From the NCBI GenBank assembly GCA_965247065.1, contig CBDFGN010000006.1:4402001-4466000 (forward strand): a DNA stretch of 64,000 nucleotides, given 5' to 3'. The translations under genes and the position numbers were made by a program. Each line of letters starts with the position of its first letter. The first letter of the stretch is position 1. The notes under the pieces are model-generated. The model was not told where the DNA came from. It did not search any database and was given only the letters and a program-made list of their open reading frames with translations. Positions 63,444 to 64,000 of this stretch are shown here, in pieces. This DNA comes from CBDFGN01 sp965247065 (GTDB taxonomy: Bacteria > Bacteroidota > Bacteroidia > Cytophagales > Cyclobacteriaceae).

Positions 63444-64000
63444 CCTGCAAGCTCTTGGATTAAGGCAATCCCTATTTGGCGAGAGCGATCCTAGCCACGC
63501 AAGTACCCTTAACAACCTTGGAAGACTCTATACGAATACGGGAGAATTGAATCAGGGGGAGCAGTACCTCCAACAGGCACTAAACATATACGAGTCAGTC
63601 CAGCCAGACCTTGCAAACGATTATGCCAATACGATGGACAATCTGGGCAGGTTGTTTGAAATCGCCGGTGATTTTGGTAAGGCCGAGAGGACAATGGTTG
63701 CTGCTGCAGAGCTGAGAAGCAATTTTTCCGGGGAAAACCGGTTGGAGTACGCCGGGTCCTTGAATAATTTGGGCAGTTTGTATCGAAATCTGGGTAACAT
63801 ACGAAATGCAGAGTCGTATTTTGTGGAAGCGCGAAATATCTATTCTGAGATTCTCGGCGCCCAAAGCCCACAATATGCTACCGCTATAAACAACTTGGCC
63901 CAGGTGTACCGAATATCTGGTAAGACAGGCGAAGCAGAGGCGTTGTATAACGAAGCGGCCCAGATATATCTAAACTACTATGGAGAGGATCATCCGCTTT
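63444..64000 (+). pseudogene. 3' part of the split TPR-repeat protein, runs past the window
   Basis: The frame is open from the IS end to the last base. It gives more TPR repeats (STLNNLGRLYTNTGELNQGE, DYANTMDNLGRLFEIAGDF, YAGSLNNLGSLYRNLGNI, YATAINNLAQVYRISGKT) with the same 42-residue spacing as the 5' part. Together the two parts make at least seven repeats. Without excision this part lacks a signal peptide and a normal start. Confidence 0.85.

Noticed and set aside
1..64000. CRISPR arrays, tRNA or rRNA genes, prophage
   Set aside because: No regularly spaced short repeats, cloverleaf-like sequences, rRNA stretches or phage structural genes were noticed. This was checked by eye only.

Overview
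The window reads as ordinary chromosome of a Bacteroidota bacterium, most likely of the Cytophagia/Cytophagales type. The evidence is a type IX secretion CTD adhesin followed by a PorP/SprF gene, promoters of the Bacteroidota form (TTTG, about 19 bp, TAnnTTTG), DUF4105, DUF493, DUF6427 and LptC-type envelope genes, and almost no Shine-Dalgarno sequences. No rRNA, tRNA, CRISPR array or prophage was seen. Genus cannot be told from the sequence alone.

Layout. 1-2.2 kb: end of ferrochelatase and a secreted M20 amidohydrolase. 2.4-8.5 kb: an NAD-linked formate dehydrogenase operon (unknown gene, fdhD, a NuoE/NuoF fusion, and a Cys-type molybdenum subunit with many Fe-S clusters). 8.6-16.9 kb: a sprF-like gene and a giant surface adhesin gene broken by one nonsense codon and one deletion/frameshift. 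17-17.6 kb: relics of a MacB/FtsX permease. 17.8-23.7 kb: an AGCS symporter, an M16 protease and radA. 23.8-26.3 kb: a tight four-gene membrane cluster with a Rieske/ferric-reductase-like protein. 26.6-28.6 kb: two adjacent lipocalin-like lipoprotein genes, both broken. 28.6-40.2 kb: a TPR protein, a SNF2 helicase, LolC/E-like permease, rbfA, a membrane protein, rpiB, tatC, glyA, and an ECF sigma factor with a TPR membrane partner. 40.4-42.6 kb: a DUF4105 protein and a decayed tonB. 42.8-45.9 kb: radical SAM/SPASM, inositol monophosphatase, rsmI, PCD and DUF493 genes. 45.9-53.5 kb: an envelope-biogenesis run on the minus strand (coaX, OMP, TPR, lptC, small membrane protein, CNNM/CorC, PpiD). 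53.6-61.6 kb: anmK, a Na+/H+ antiporter, lysC, ribH, a YfgM-like TPR, pdhA, recF and a DciA-like gene. 61.6-64 kb: a TPR-repeat gene split by an IS110-family element.

Two themes stand out. First, gene decay is common: at least six loci are broken (adhesin, ABC permease, two lipoproteins, tonB, the TPR gene), and two of the breaks fall where a Trp codon is expected. Second, the IS110 element has an untranslated 5' end of about 260 bp that folds into a 10-bp stem with an internal loop and terminal hairpin. This is the layout expected of a bridge RNA, and the loop arms partly resemble both flanks of the reconstructed insertion site. The best candidates for undescribed biology are this element, the Rieske/ferric-reductase membrane cluster, and the unknown gene that overlaps fdhD.
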